Below, in pieces: positions 7,903 through 16,982 of a DNA stretch of 64,000 nucleotides; the stretch's first letter is position 1; each line of letters begins with the position of its first letter. Location: NCBI GenBank assembly GCA_965223585.1, contig CBDCWW010000023.1, forward strand, positions 372,001-436,000, written 5' to 3'. The notes beneath the pieces are model-generated. The model had not been told where the DNA came from. It saw only the letters and a list, made by a program, of their open reading frames with translations, and did no database searches. The position numbers and the translations under genes were made by a program. The stretch is from CBDCVN01 sp965223585. Lineage in GTDB: Bacteria > Deinococcota > Deinococci > Deinococcales > Trueperaceae.

Positions 7903-9327
7903 ATGATAGATAAGCTAAAGATTTTTTCTGCGCTTTTTGTAGCTTTTTTAGGCATACTACTTGGTTTAATTGCTTGTGGACAATTGTCTGGGCAATCAAC
8001 TATTAATAATCCAGAGCCGATAACTGATTTGGAAGTAAGTGCTTTATCTATAGATAAAACGCTTGCCAGATTGCTTGCTAAAGCTGGTGTTACTCAGTTT
8101 CATCCGGGTCCTAAACAAAACCCTGCTAAAGTCGAATTAGGTCGCCTTTTAATGTACGACAAAATTTTAAGTGGTAATAAAGATATATCTTGTGCTACTT
8201 GCCACCATTCCACACTATGGACAGGAGATGCTATTCCATTATCTATAGGTACAGGTGGTAAAGGCCTAGGCCCTGATAGGCAGCTTGGTAAAGGTAGAGG
8301 CTATATTCCTCGTCATGCTCCTGAAGTATTTAACCGTGGTGCCCCCGGATGGCGAACAATGTTTTGGGATAGCAAAGTTTCTTTTAACCTTAGACGAGGA
8401 TTTATCACTCCTGCTGGAGATAAATTGCCCAAAGGTCTTGATAATGTAGTTGCTGCACAAGCTATGTTTCCTGTTACTTCACGTAGCGAGATGCGTGGCA
8501 ACAAAGGAGATGTTGTAGTTAATAGCAACAATGAAGAGTTAAACGAGATTGCTTTAATTGAAGATGGTAATTTTACAGAAATTTGGGCAGCTTTAACTAG
8601 GCGTGTAGTAAATATTCCTAAGTATAGACGTATGTTCAGAGAAGTTTACCCTAGTGTACCTATAAGGAAAATTGGCTTTCAGCATATTGCCAACTCTATT
8701 GCTTCTTTCGAAATAGACGCTTGGACCTTTACACAGAGTCCTTGGGACCGTTATTTAAGAGGTCAAAAAGGTGCTCTTACCTTACAAGAAAAACGTGGAG
8801 CAGTGCTCTTTTATAGTAAAGCCAAATGTGCGGAGTGCCATTCTGGCAATTTAATGACTAATCAAGAGCATCATAATGCTGGTATACCCCAACTTGGACC
8901 CGGAAAAGGTGTTTCTGCTCCTCTTGATATGGGACTTTATCTTCGTACAGGCAAACTGAAGCATCGTTTTGCTTTTCGCACCCCACCTTTGCGAAATGTC
9001 GAACTGACCGCACCTTATATGCATAATGGAGCTTATGCAACTTTAGAAGAGGTAGTGCGCCATTATTCTGATGTCGAGTTTGCAATTAGGCACTATAACC
9101 CTACTCATTTACCTCCTGATCTTAAGCAAATGATTCACAACGACAGAGCTACTATCAATAAGGTCCTACGTACATTAGATCCTATTGTGACAGAGCCACT
9201 AAATTTAACTAATAGGCAAGTAAGAGATCTTGTAGCTTTTCTAGAAGCGCTTACTGATCCTGCTGCTATTGATATGAGTCATATAGTACCTGATAGTGTA
9301 CCTAGTGGGTTGCCTGTAAAGGATTAG
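7903..9327 (+). CDS. Di-haem cytochrome c peroxidase/MauG-like lipoprotein
   Basis: The 474-residue protein starts with a lipoprotein signal whose lipobox LIAC places Cys25 as the lipidated residue. Two c-type haem motifs follow: CATCH (C97, C100, H101) and CAECH (C309, C312, H313). The segment between them, with GPDRQLGKG, FNRGAPGWRTMFWD and ELNEIALI, and the C-terminal RTPPLRNVELTAPYMHNGAY block are typical of the bacterial cytochrome c peroxidase/MauG superfamily. It is expected to face the periplasm or outer surface and reduce hydrogen peroxide or oxidise a protein substrate. It is longer than classical peroxidases, which suits the MauG-like branch. A SARP-type operator lies just upstream. 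Confidence in the family is high; the substrate is unknown. Confidence 0.9.
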   Translation: MIDKLKIFSALFVAFLGILLGLIACGQLSGQSTINNPEPITDLEVSALSIDKTLARLLAKAGVTQFHPGPKQNPAKVELGRLLMYDKILSGNKDISCATCHHSTLWTGDAIPLSIGTGGKGLGPDRQLGKGRGYIPRHAPEVFNRGAPGWRTMFWDSKVSFNLRRGFITPAGDKLPKGLDNVVAAQAMFPVTSRSEMRGNKGDVVVNSNNEELNEIALIEDGNFTEIWAALTRRVVNIPKYRRMFREVYPSVPIRKIGFQHIANSIASFEIDAWTFTQSPWDRYLRGQKGALTLQEKRGAVLFYSKAKCAECHSGNLMTNQEHHNAGIPQLGPGKGVSAPLDMGLYLRTGKLKHRFAFRTPPLRNVELTAPYMHNGAYATLEEVVRHYSDVEFAIRHYNPTHLPPDLKQMIHNDRATINKVLRTLDPIVTEPLNLTNRQVRDLVAFLEALTDPAAIDMSHIVPDSVPSGLPVKD

Positions 9328-9355
9328 TCTAAAAAATATGGTAACCCTAACCTAA

Positions 9356-10462
9356 CTAACTTGACCAAGTAGTCACAAAGGTCTTGGAAAAATCACGATT
9401 GATCAAATCATCTTCATGAATCATGAATTGTAAAAAGCCATTATCACCCCAGCTCATGCCTACAGGATAGTGAGAGTTTAGCTCGAGTAAACAACACCAC
9501 TTGCTAATGTTTATATCATGTTTAGCTTTGTCAGTCTGATACCATAGCAAAGTTTCTTTTTTATTTTCTAGGTGTTGTGTTGAGTGGCCCAACGCTTTTG
9601 ATTTAGCTATCTGCTCATTAAACCACTTAACTTCGTTTTGCAAATCCCTTTCTTGCTTACTTAAGTAAATTTGCTTTTTCCCTTGGGAGAAAAGATAAGC
9701 CTTCACTTCTGGATGTTGAGTGTAAGGAGTTGGCCTTAGCAAAAAACGGCTTGCCTTTGGGGTGGAGTCATTGAGTTCAATAACTAGTTCATCAATAAGA
9801 TTCTCTAGTTCTTCTTGTTCCTTTTCAGATAAAGACATACTGGGTAAAGAAGAACTTAAAGTAAGGGCAGGTTCAAAGCTAAGCTTGTAAGGTAGAAAAA
9901 CACCATTGCCATGTTCATCTTTTTGATCTGAAAAAACTCTAGCTCTTTCTTTTATGTCAGGTTCTATATGCTTAAGTTGATTAGTATTGCTATTCCAATA
10001 GAGTACACAATGTGCTTCTCCTAGACCTAGGCCAAAAAAGTCTGTTGGGGAGGTTAAGTCATCTGTATTCAGTTTATGACCTACCTCCTCTTCATCCACA
10101 TAAAAAAAGTAAAGCATGCCTGTCTTTGGCAACAACTTTGAGGAGGGTTGAGGTAACTCAGCTAGGTTAAGTTGAGCAAGAAAAGTGAAATGTTGTGTAG
10201 CCGTTATCAATGGGCCAGAGATACTTGTTGTCCAGAATCTGGGATAATAAGAATAGTCTGGTAAGTCAGGAAAACCACCAATTCTTGAATTACCAACCTT
10301 ACTGTAGTCCTCTTTTGCTGCCAAATTAATCTTGGTGCCGGGTTGAGCAAGTTTGATTAAGAGGTCACGTTTTTCATCAAGATATGAACTTTTATAGCCA
10401 TCTGCCTTTGCTTTAGCTATAGCATCTTCAAGCTGACTGACTAGAATAGGGTTTTTTGTCAT
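9356..10462 (-). CDS. DUF1963 (YwqG-like) protein
   Basis: The 368-residue protein has the DUF1963/YwqG pattern: SRIGGFPDLPDY at about 80, FLAQLNLAEL and the GMLYFFYVDEEE strand in the middle, and a C-terminal W-C-C-LLEL...WGDNGFLQFMIHEDDL block. YwqG proteins are cytoplasmic and of unknown function; they are often near toxin or stress genes. A Lys/Glu-rich insertion at about 230-310 lengthens it beyond the usual family size. GAGG precedes the ATG. It is convergent with the peroxidase gene, 28 nt between stops. Confidence 0.8.
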   Translation of the reverse strand: MTKNPILVSQLEDAIAKAKADGYKSSYLDEKRDLLIKLAQPGTKINLAAKEDYSKVGNSRIGGFPDLPDYSYYPRFWTTSISGPLITATQHFTFLAQLNLAELPQPSSKLLPKTGMLYFFYVDEEEVGHKLNTDDLTSPTDFFGLGLGEAHCVLYWNSNTNQLKHIEPDIKERARVFSDQKDEHGNGVFLPYKLSFEPALTLSSSLPSMSLSEKEQEELENLIDELVIELNDSTPKASRFLLRPTPYTQHPEVKAYLFSQGKKQIYLSKQERDLQNEVKWFNEQIAKSKALGHSTQHLENKKETLLWYQTDKAKHDINISKWCCLLELNSHYPVGMSWGDNGFLQFMIHEDDLINRDFSKTFVTTWSS

Positions 10463-10575
10463 TACCCTCAGTTTACTATTTCCCTAGCCTGCTCTACAAA
10501 TTTTTTGCTGCACCACTACAAAGGCCATTTAATAGTTGCCTGATTCATATTAATGTCTCAGCATTACCTTAGGAT

Positions 10576-10607
10576 GTTACGCCTAAGTTACGCCTAGCCT
10601 GTATGCT
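10576..10607 (+). promoter_or_regulatory. Putative SARP-type operator/promoter, site 2
   Basis: GTTACGC at 10576-10582 and 10587-10593, spacer CTAA, then 8 bp to TATGCT (10602-10607). An ATG follows 6 nt later. The same geometry occurs at 7861 and 37158. Confidence 0.6.
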
Positions 10608-10613
10608 TTGCTT

Positions 10614-10800
10614 ATGAAAGGTCTCAGATTCACAAAAAATTTTGCATTATTACTTGTAGTAGGAAAATCGGACAACTTGATAGCTAATACTAAATATATT
10701 ATAGAAACTTTTGAAGTATGCTCGAGATTCAACTAATCAACTATGGGTAGCGCCTGTAGGAACTGTAGCCAAGTATATTTTAAGTTGGTGTCAGTCATAA
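10614..10800 (+). pseudogene. Decayed small ORF behind SARP-type site 2
   Basis: An ATG at 10614 opens a 40-codon frame (MKGLRFTKNFALLLVVG, signal-like) ending at 10736. A second short frame, shifted by one, continues to 10800 with QLWVAPVGTVAKYILSW. The signal-like start, the promoter-like sequence just upstream and the coding-like continuation suggest the remains of a secreted protein gene. An intact small gene of 40 residues is the alternative. No family was recognised. Confidence 0.35.
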
Positions 10801-10801
10801 A

Positions 10802-11293
10802 TTAATTATTGCAAAGGACACAACCCTCTATGTGTAAGAAAACCCCATGCTTAGGGCAAGTTTCACCAATAATATCTGGAAACAGACTATCATCCCATTG
10901 TTTTTCCTTAACATGCTGGCACTTGTACGATTTTATTAGTTTTTCAAGTTTAGATAAATACTCAGAGGCATAAGGAGGTTCGTAGTCTAAGAGATGCCAA
11001 TCCCCTTTTGAATTTGCTCGAGCAATCACTTCAAGTAAAAAACTCTTTTGTTGCTCAAACTCTTCACAATCAATTGACCAAGCAATATCATCAATATCAA
11101 AACCAACCATACCCAAACCAAACACTCCTTGATCATGAGTAGTTATCCAAGTAATGCATTCCTTCTCCCAATAACTATTAGCTAATCTTGTTCCAACCAA
11201 GGAAAGAATATCTATAAGCACTGACATTCCACCATTGCTCAGCTGTAAAAAGTTTTCTGGATTTGCTTTTTTGTTTGAGACAACATTTGCCAC
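10802..11293 (-). CDS. Hypothetical protein with C-terminal Cys/His cluster
   Basis: A 163-residue cytoplasmic protein that I do not recognise. Its central part has SYWEKECITWITTHDQG and FGLGMVGFDIDDIAWS, a pattern seen in small proteins of polymorphic-toxin and immunity neighbourhoods, but the match is too weak to name. The C-terminus has CPKHG and CVLC eleven residues apart, a likely zinc-binding C-x2-H ... C-x2-C cluster. The start is GTG at 11293, with a weak AGAGG upstream. Its neighbour on the same strand is the DUF1963 protein, 340 nt away with a plus-strand remnant between. Confidence 0.65.
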   Translation of the reverse strand: MANVVSNKKANPENFLQLSNGGMSVLIDILSLVGTRLANSYWEKECITWITTHDQGVFGLGMVGFDIDDIAWSIDCEEFEQQKSFLLEVIARANSKGDWHLLDYEPPYASEYLSKLEKLIKSYKCQHVKEKQWDDSLFPDIIGETCPKHGVFLHIEGCVLCNN

Positions 11294-11516
11294 AAACTAT
11301 TTTACAAAACCTCTATGTAGTTTTTCTACTCACCTAGACAATCTGTAAAAAGTCAAATAGCCTTAATTTTGAGAGTTACAACTCACATAGGACATAATGA
11401 AAGGCAGTTTATGACAACAATTCTTTTAAATGCTCTTTTATCTTAATAATTTCACTTTCAGAGATCTAGATAGTCAACCTTAAGAGCCATTTGATTAAAT
11501 AACAAAGGAATTACCA

Positions 11517-12386
11517 ATGTCTCAAAGATATGAGAATTTATTATACTTATTTTGGAAGTACCTAAAAAAGAACATAGCAAAGCTGTGTTTAATATGTTTT
11601 TTAAGTTTGATAGCTGCTGTTTGGGCACAGAGCACTATTGAGAACTTTGATGGCACAGACCTTCATAGCTTAAATAAAAACATAAGAGATATCTCAGCAC
11701 TTGTTTTTAGCCCAAACGGCGATAAGCTTGTATCTGGTGAGAGAAATGGAATAATTACTATCTGGGATGTAAATAATGGTATGGAGTTGCATAGCTTTCA
11801 AGGTCATGCAGATGCTATTCTCCCACTTGCTTTTAGTCCAGATGGAAATTTGCTTGTTTCTGGTGGTGCAGATAATATAGTTAACTTTTGGCAAGCTTCA
11901 GATTGGCAGCATCTAGGTCTTCTTGATGGGCACAGTGATGCTATTAAATCTCTAGCATTCAGTCCAGATGGACGTTATTTGGCAGTTGGTGCTGGGTTGC
12001 TCGAGCACGCAAACACAATCACCCTATATGGCAAAGCAGATAAATCTCCAGTATTTAGTAGTTCAGAGCACACATCCATTACTCAACCAAATAGTTTTTC
12101 TAAACTCAATAAACAACCTAAATTGATTTCCTATCAAGATGAGCTTTTTAGCCTAAAAGTACCCCAAGGTTGGCAAGTGAAAAGTGATCTTGAAGAAGTC
12201 TCTGTCAAAATTACGAAAGATCCCAGTAATCAACTTACTCCAGTTATCAATATCAGATTTGTACGTTATTACAAAACTTTAGATTCTCTTATAGACACTT
12301 TAGGAAGTAAGAGTAATGTTTTAGAAGTTATCAGTGAGCAAGAAATTGTATGTGGAAATACTTTATCAACAAATTATGAAGAGTAA
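11517..12386 (+). CDS. Chimeric secreted WD40 / truncated PsbP-like protein
   Basis: The 289-residue protein has a signal-anchor ending about AAVWAQ, three WD40 repeats (residues 55-180) and then YQDELFSLKVPQGWQVKSDLEE, a PsbP-like domain closely matching one at about 38,376. The domain breaks off after SEQEI, where the 38-kb relative continues with LAGGQGRLL; the last 13 codons come from DNA belonging to the next gene. Three WD repeats cannot close a propeller. I read this as a truncated gene joined by deletion to the following WD40 gene. AAGGAATT precedes the ATG. Expression is possible but function is doubtful. Confidence 0.7.
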   Translation: MSQRYENLLYLFWKYLKKNIAKLCLICFLSLIAAVWAQSTIENFDGTDLHSLNKNIRDISALVFSPNGDKLVSGERNGIITIWDVNNGMELHSFQGHADAILPLAFSPDGNLLVSGGADNIVNFWQASDWQHLGLLDGHSDAIKSLAFSPDGRYLAVGAGLLEHANTITLYGKADKSPVFSSSEHTSITQPNSFSKLNKQPKLISYQDELFSLKVPQGWQVKSDLEEVSVKITKDPSNQLTPVINIRFVRYYKTLDSLIDTLGSKSNVLEVISEQEIVCGNTLSTNYEE

Positions 12387-14703
12387 AATTAATTTAATAT
12401 TTGCTATAAGTGCTTTTGCAGTTATCTTTTTTGTATTAGCAGGGTTAGCTATATGGTTTGGAGTTAATACCAATAGGTTACAAAGAGAAGTTGTAAGGCA
12501 AAGTAATCGAGCAGAACAAGCAGAGCTAAATGCAAAAGAGCAAGCTGACCTAGCTTTAGTTCGTCAGTTAACTGCACAAACATTAAAAATATTGCAAAAT
12601 CCCAATTATATTAATGGTTATATAGATTTTGCTGCACTATTGGCAGTGCAAGCTAGTAAAATCAAAGAAGGTAGAGAAAGTGCTGACAATATGCTACGCA
12701 CTTTGCAAAGACTTAATCACCTTAATGCAACGTGGCAAGGGCGTAAGTGTGCTTCAAATGTGGTCTTTTCTCCTGATGGTTCCAAGGTAGTTTTTAGTAG
12801 TTTTGATAAAACCCTGCGGTTGTGGGACGCTGAGTCTGGTGAACTTATTGGTGAACCTTGGGAGGAGAATAATAATCAAGTTTATAGCATAGCCTTTTCT
12901 CCTGATGGTTCTAAAATTGTTTCTGGTAGTTGGGGTGACACACTGCGATTGTGGGATGCTAACACTGGTAAACCCATTGGTGAACCTTGGCTAGGACATA
13001 GTGATTCTATTAGGAGTGTAGTCTTCTCTCCTGATGGTTCTAAAGTTGTTTCTGGTAGTAATGATGCCACACTGCGATTGTGGGACGTCGAATCTGGCAA
13101 GCCCATTGGAAATCCTTGGCAGCAAGGTTATAGTGATGATGTTTATAGAGTAGCCTTCTCTCCTGATGGTTCAAAAGTGGTCTCTAGCGGTGAGTACACC
13201 GCACTGCTATTGTGGGATGTTAGATCTGGTAAAGCTATCGAAAATTCTAGGCGAGGACATAGTTATGCTAATAGTTATGTTTGGAGTGTGGCTTTCTCTC
13301 CTGATAGTTCTAAAGTGCTCTCTGGCGGTGATGACAGCACACTGCGATTGTGGGATGCTAACACTGGTGAGCCTATTGGTGATCCTTGGCAAGGACATAG
13401 TGACTCTGTTAAAAGTGTAGCCTTTTCTCCTGATGGCTCTAAAGTGGTTTCTGGTAGTGTTGATAACACATTGAGGTTGTGGGATGCCAACACTGGTGAG
13501 CCCATCGGTGATCCTTGGTTAGGGCATAGCAATTCTGTTAAAAGCGTAGCCTTTTCTCCTGATGGTTCTAAAGTTGTTTCTTGTGGTCGTGATGGCACAG
13601 TGCGGTTGTGGAACACTAAACCTGATAAGATTATTGATGAGTCTTCGAAAAGTAGTGCAGCACCTGTAGCCTTTTCCCCTGATGGTTCTAAAATTATTTC
13701 TGGCTACAAGGATCACAATAGGAATTACACATTGCGATTATGGGACGCCAACACTGGTGAGCCTATTGGCGATCTTTGGCAAGGATATAGTAATTCTGTT
13801 TTTAGCATAGCCTTTTCTCCTGATGGTTCTAAAGTCGTTTCTGGCAGAAGCAGTACATTGCAATTGTGGGATGTTAAATCTGGCAAGCCCATTGGTAAAC
13901 CTTGGCTACATAGTGATATTTATTTTCCTTATAGTGATGATCTTGATGTTTATACTGTTTGGGACGCAGCTTTCTCTCCCGACGGCTCTAAAGTGGTTTC
14001 TAGTAGTTTTATGGGGGTGTGGCTGTGGGATGTTAAAACTGGTAAGCTTATTGGTGAGCCTTGGCAAGCGTATAGAGGTTATGTTTGGAGCGTAGCCTTC
14101 TCTCCTGACGGTTCTAAAGTAGTCTCTGGTAATGAGGATGGAACAGTGCAGCTATGGAACACTGAAACTGGTGAGCCTATTGGTGAATCTTGGGAGGGGC
14201 ATAGTAATATTATTCAGAGTTTAGCCTTCTCTCCTAATGGTTCTAAAGTTGTTTCTGGTGGCGATGATAACACTGTGCGCTTGTGGGACGCCAAATCTGG
14301 CAAGCCCATCGGTGATCCTTGGTTAGGCCATAGTGATGATGTTAGAAGTGTAGCCTTCTCTCCTGATGGTTCTAAAGTTGTTTCTGGTGGCGATGATAAC
14401 ACTGTGCGCTTGTGGGACGCCAAATCTGGCAAGCCCATTGGTGATCCTTGGCAGGGAGGTAATTTCAATAAACGCGCCAGCTTTGTTAATACTGTTAAAA
14501 GTGTTTCCTTTTCCCCCGATAGCTCTCAGGTGGTTTCTAGTAGTGGTGACAACATGATACGTTTGTGGGATGTAGATGAAAAGTCTTGGCAAAAAAGGCT
14601 TTGTCGTATTGCTGGTCGTAACTTTACTCAAGAAGAATGGCAAAAGTATTTAGTTGATAGACCCTATGAGAAAACTTGTCCACAGTACCCAGAAGGTACT
14701 TAG
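12376..14703 (+). CDS. Membrane-anchored 14-blade WD40 protein, C-terminal half of a STAND-type protein
   Basis: From the ATG at 12376 the protein has 775 residues: one membrane helix (LIFAISAFAVIFFVLAGLAI), a short coiled coil (RQSNRAEQAELNAKEQADLA), a helical linker (ARQL-like segment VRQLTAQTLKIL, AALLAVQASKI) and fourteen WD40 repeats, two sevenfold propellers. The tail CRIAGRNFTQEEW...YEKTCPQYPEG is the usual end of caspase/TIR-NACHT-WD40 STAND proteins. The expected N-terminal effector and NACHT part is absent. A GTG at 12334 would extend the frame and overlap the upstream gene by 53 nt; the ATG overlaps it by 11 nt. Repeats 12 and 13 are almost identical in DNA. Confidence 0.75.
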   Translation: MKSKINLIFAISAFAVIFFVLAGLAIWFGVNTNRLQREVVRQSNRAEQAELNAKEQADLALVRQLTAQTLKILQNPNYINGYIDFAALLAVQASKIKEGRESADNMLRTLQRLNHLNATWQGRKCASNVVFSPDGSKVVFSSFDKTLRLWDAESGELIGEPWEENNNQVYSIAFSPDGSKIVSGSWGDTLRLWDANTGKPIGEPWLGHSDSIRSVVFSPDGSKVVSGSNDATLRLWDVESGKPIGNPWQQGYSDDVYRVAFSPDGSKVVSSGEYTALLLWDVRSGKAIENSRRGHSYANSYVWSVAFSPDSSKVLSGGDDSTLRLWDANTGEPIGDPWQGHSDSVKSVAFSPDGSKVVSGSVDNTLRLWDANTGEPIGDPWLGHSNSVKSVAFSPDGSKVVSCGRDGTVRLWNTKPDKIIDESSKSSAAPVAFSPDGSKIISGYKDHNRNYTLRLWDANTGEPIGDLWQGYSNSVFSIAFSPDGSKVVSGRSSTLQLWDVKSGKPIGKPWLHSDIYFPYSDDLDVYTVWDAAFSPDGSKVVSSSFMGVWLWDVKTGKLIGEPWQAYRGYVWSVAFSPDGSKVVSGNEDGTVQLWNTETGEPIGESWEGHSNIIQSLAFSPNGSKVVSGGDDNTVRLWDAKSGKPIGDPWLGHSDDVRSVAFSPDGSKVVSGGDDNTVRLWDAKSGKPIGDPWQGGNFNKRASFVNTVKSVSFSPDSSQVVSSSGDNMIRLWDVDEKSWQKRLCRIAGRNFTQEEWQKYLVDRPYEKTCPQYPEGT
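14238..14452 (+). repeat. Recent 129-bp WD repeat duplication
   Basis: Two consecutive WD repeats, 43 codons each, are nearly identical in DNA: the segment at 14238-14323 recurs at 14367-14452 with one difference (ATC/ATT). Confidence 0.8.
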
Positions 14704-14992
14704 GCCTTTGTCTGAAATGTGGGGTCTGTGATTTTGTTGGTTCACTATGATTCTATAATGATAAATGACAAATACTAATATGACTGTTACATCATCGCTA
14801 ATGATTGAACGTTTGTGATGGGCAGGTTAGTGATATGGATAGTGGAAAGCCAAAGATGAGTGTTAAATTGTCTAGGGCATATGCTGAGAGGCTCGAGGCA
14901 GAAAATATCTTGAAAATATTAAAATTTATAATAGCCAAGCACTATGAAGTGAGTATCTAAGCTTTTAAACTTAGTAACGTTTCATATTCAGG
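14704..14992. other. Gap with one possible 41-codon ORF
   Basis: Between the WD40 stop and the interrupted ORF I see only a short frame, 14835-14960 (MDSGKPKMSVKLSRAYAERL and on), without a ribosome site. It contains one CTCGAG. It may be the front part of the decayed gene that IS copy 1 interrupts. Confidence 0.3.
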
Positions 14993-15085
14993 ATGCCTTT
15001 AGTGACTAAAATTGGAAGATATAAATACCATCTAAACAATGTTTGGCCTTTTCTTTTTGAGAACGCCCTTGATTCTCAATATTCC
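14993..15085 (+). pseudogene. 5' part of an ORF interrupted by IS copy 1
   Basis: ATG at 14993 (MPLVTKIGRYKYHLNNVWPF...) runs 31 codons to the insertion. Removing the IS and one copy of its 9-bp target duplication continues the same frame at 16777 with NSNVIRYFLEHNLVEPEHPSP. The product is not recognised. Confidence 0.45.
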
Positions 15086-16767
15086 CAGCAGTTCCCGATC
15101 CACTTGAAAAAGCTGTCAGAGGCATGTAGTCTCTCATAAACTTTTGCAAAGTTAACGCATCAGTTGATAACTCCTAATAGCAAGGGTAAAATCAGTTATG
15201 AAGTCTCGAAAAGACTTATGTGCCACAGCCCTATATAAAAAACTAAGAGAAACCTATGCAGAGATAGAGGATCATCGACCAAATGAGGTTGATATATCTG
15301 TTGAAGATGTACTGATGTCAGGTTTTGCTATGTTTGCTCTAAAAGATGGTTCCCTATTACGCTTTGACCAAAGAAGACAAGATGGAGAAGAAAGGAAAAA
15401 TTTAGAAAGGGTGTATGGGATAGAGGAAATTCCTAGTGATACAAGGATGAGGGAAGTAATAGATGAAGTTGACCCAGAGGAAATAAAAAAGGGATTTAAG
15501 GTAGTTTTCAAAGAGGTGCAAAGGGGAGGGTTACTGAAAGAATACACTTACCTAGATGGATATTACTTAGTGTCCCTAGATGGAACACAGTATTTCAAGT
15601 CAAAAGAGATAAGTTGTCCAGGATGTTTAGAGCGCAAACACAAAAATGGAGAAGTAAGTTATTCTCATCAGTTAATGGGAGCAGTAATAGTACATCCAGA
15701 CAAGGCAGAAGTAATACCAATAGGTGTAGAGGCAATAATAAAACAAGATGGAGAAACAAAGAATGATTGTGAGCGTAATGCAGGAAAGAGATTAGTAGAA
15801 GACATAAGAAAAGATCACCCCAAACTCAAAGTAATAATTTTAGAGGATGGATTACACTCTACGGGACCTAACTTAAGGGAGTTAGAAAAGCAAGGGATGA
15901 GTTACATAATAGGTGCAAAACAAAGTAACCACAAGAAACTATTTGAGGAATTGGAAAAAAGAAAAGAGTCAGGTGAAAGTCATACTCATAAGGTAGTAGA
16001 AGGAGAAACGGGAGTAGAACACCATTTTCACTACAGCAATGATATAGCAATAAATGCCTCAAATGAAGATGTCAGGGTGAATGTGTTGGAGTATTGGGAA
16101 AGGAGTGAAAAGAAGACGCAGTATTTTACGTGGGTAACAGATATGGAGATAAATGAAGAAAATGTAGAAGAGATAATGCGAGCAGGGAGGGCAAGATGGA
16201 AAATGGAGAATGAGACACTAAATACACTAAAGAACCAAGGGTACAAAGCAGAGCATAATTATGGGCATGGAAAAAAGAATCTGTCAGTCAATTTCACGAT
16301 ACTGATGATGCAAGCATTCCTAGTGGATCAAGTACTACAATTAGCATGTCCAGTGTTTAAAGCAGCAAAAGCAAAATGTAGGACTAAAAAACTACTATGG
16401 GAAAGGGTAAGGCATTTGTTTTACACTTTGCCCTTTGAGTGTATGGAGGATATCTACAGGGCAATAACACATGGTTTCAGAGTAACAGGCTATGAAATCC
16501 TTTATGACACGTCATAGAAGTAGAGTAGTACTGCAGGAAAAACTGTAGAAAAACTAAAACACAGAGGTGCCATTTGAAAATCTCTCATAGAAGTGGTGCT
16601 AGGTATTTTTATGCCTTCTGGAAACAAGTACATTTCACAAACAACTCATGCTGGATATTTTCTCTCATTTTTAAATGCTTTTGGATGAAGTTACTCGTCA
16701 ATTTTTGTAAAATGAGGTGTCCTTACTCAAGCTATAGTCAAAAACCCTGTGGGATCGGAAATTACTG
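15086..16767 (+). mobile_element. Insertion sequence, copy 1 (1682 bp, IS4-superfamily-like)
   Basis: The element begins CAGCAGTTCCCGATCC and ends with the inverted equivalent of CAGTAATTTCCGATCC (13 of 16 match). It is flanked by a perfect 9-bp target duplication, CAATATTCC (15077-15085 and 16768-16776). It appears identical to copy 2 at 32647-34328. One transposase gene fills most of it. No CTCGAG occurs inside, unlike the host DNA. Ends were set by comparing the two copies. Confidence 0.95.
15198..16517 (+). CDS. DDE transposase, IS copy 1
   Basis: A 439-residue transposase of the IS4-like DDE superfamily. Visible landmarks are YLVSLDGTQYFKS (first Asp), VIILEDGLHS (second Asp region) and RARWKMENETLNTLKNQG with the Y/R-x-E-x-K-type signature containing the catalytic Glu, followed by HNYGHGKKNLSVNF. 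It cuts and pastes the flanking element. The two copies in this window encode identical proteins. I cannot place it in a named IS subgroup from sequence alone. The ORF is intact and the 9-bp target duplications are undecayed, so the element is probably active or was recently. Confidence 0.92.
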   Translation: MKSRKDLCATALYKKLRETYAEIEDHRPNEVDISVEDVLMSGFAMFALKDGSLLRFDQRRQDGEERKNLERVYGIEEIPSDTRMREVIDEVDPEEIKKGFKVVFKEVQRGGLLKEYTYLDGYYLVSLDGTQYFKSKEISCPGCLERKHKNGEVSYSHQLMGAVIVHPDKAEVIPIGVEAIIKQDGETKNDCERNAGKRLVEDIRKDHPKLKVIILEDGLHSTGPNLRELEKQGMSYIIGAKQSNHKKLFEELEKRKESGESHTHKVVEGETGVEHHFHYSNDIAINASNEDVRVNVLEYWERSEKKTQYFTWVTDMEINEENVEEIMRAGRARWKMENETLNTLKNQGYKAEHNYGHGKKNLSVNFTILMMQAFLVDQVLQLACPVFKAAKAKCRTKKLLWERVRHLFYTLPFECMEDIYRAITHGFRVTGYEILYDTS

Positions 16768-16776
16768 CAATATTCC

Positions 16777-16917
16777 AATTCTAACGTTATACGTTACTTT
16801 CTCGAGCACAACCTAGTTGAACCTGAGCATCCTTCTCCAATCTGTTTATGAAGAGGCTTTAGCTGTTGTTCAGGAAATTAAGGATACAACACCTAGCTTT
16901 AGTTGTGATATGCCTTA
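16777..16917 (+). pseudogene. 3' part of the ORF interrupted by IS copy 1
   Basis: The frame resumes after the target duplication (NSNVIRYFLEHNLVEPEHPSP) and then needs a one-base shift to continue as QSVYEEALAVVQEIKDTTPS to the stop at 16917. It contains one CTCGAG (16801), as host DNA does. Product unknown. Confidence 0.4.
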
Positions 16918-16982
16918 GAAATGTTCTGTAAGCAATTTACCTTCAAAACATCTAATAAATAAGTTTTGAGAAAAGATATAAA

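Noticed and set aside
13275..13616. Open frames on the minus strand across the WD40 gene
   Set aside because: They mirror the strong repeat bias of the plus-strand gene and have no ribosome sites or recognisable protein features.
16574..16816. Frames crossing the right end of the IS (also 34135-34506)
   Set aside because: They are made of IS end sequence plus chance flanking codons, and they differ after the IS border.
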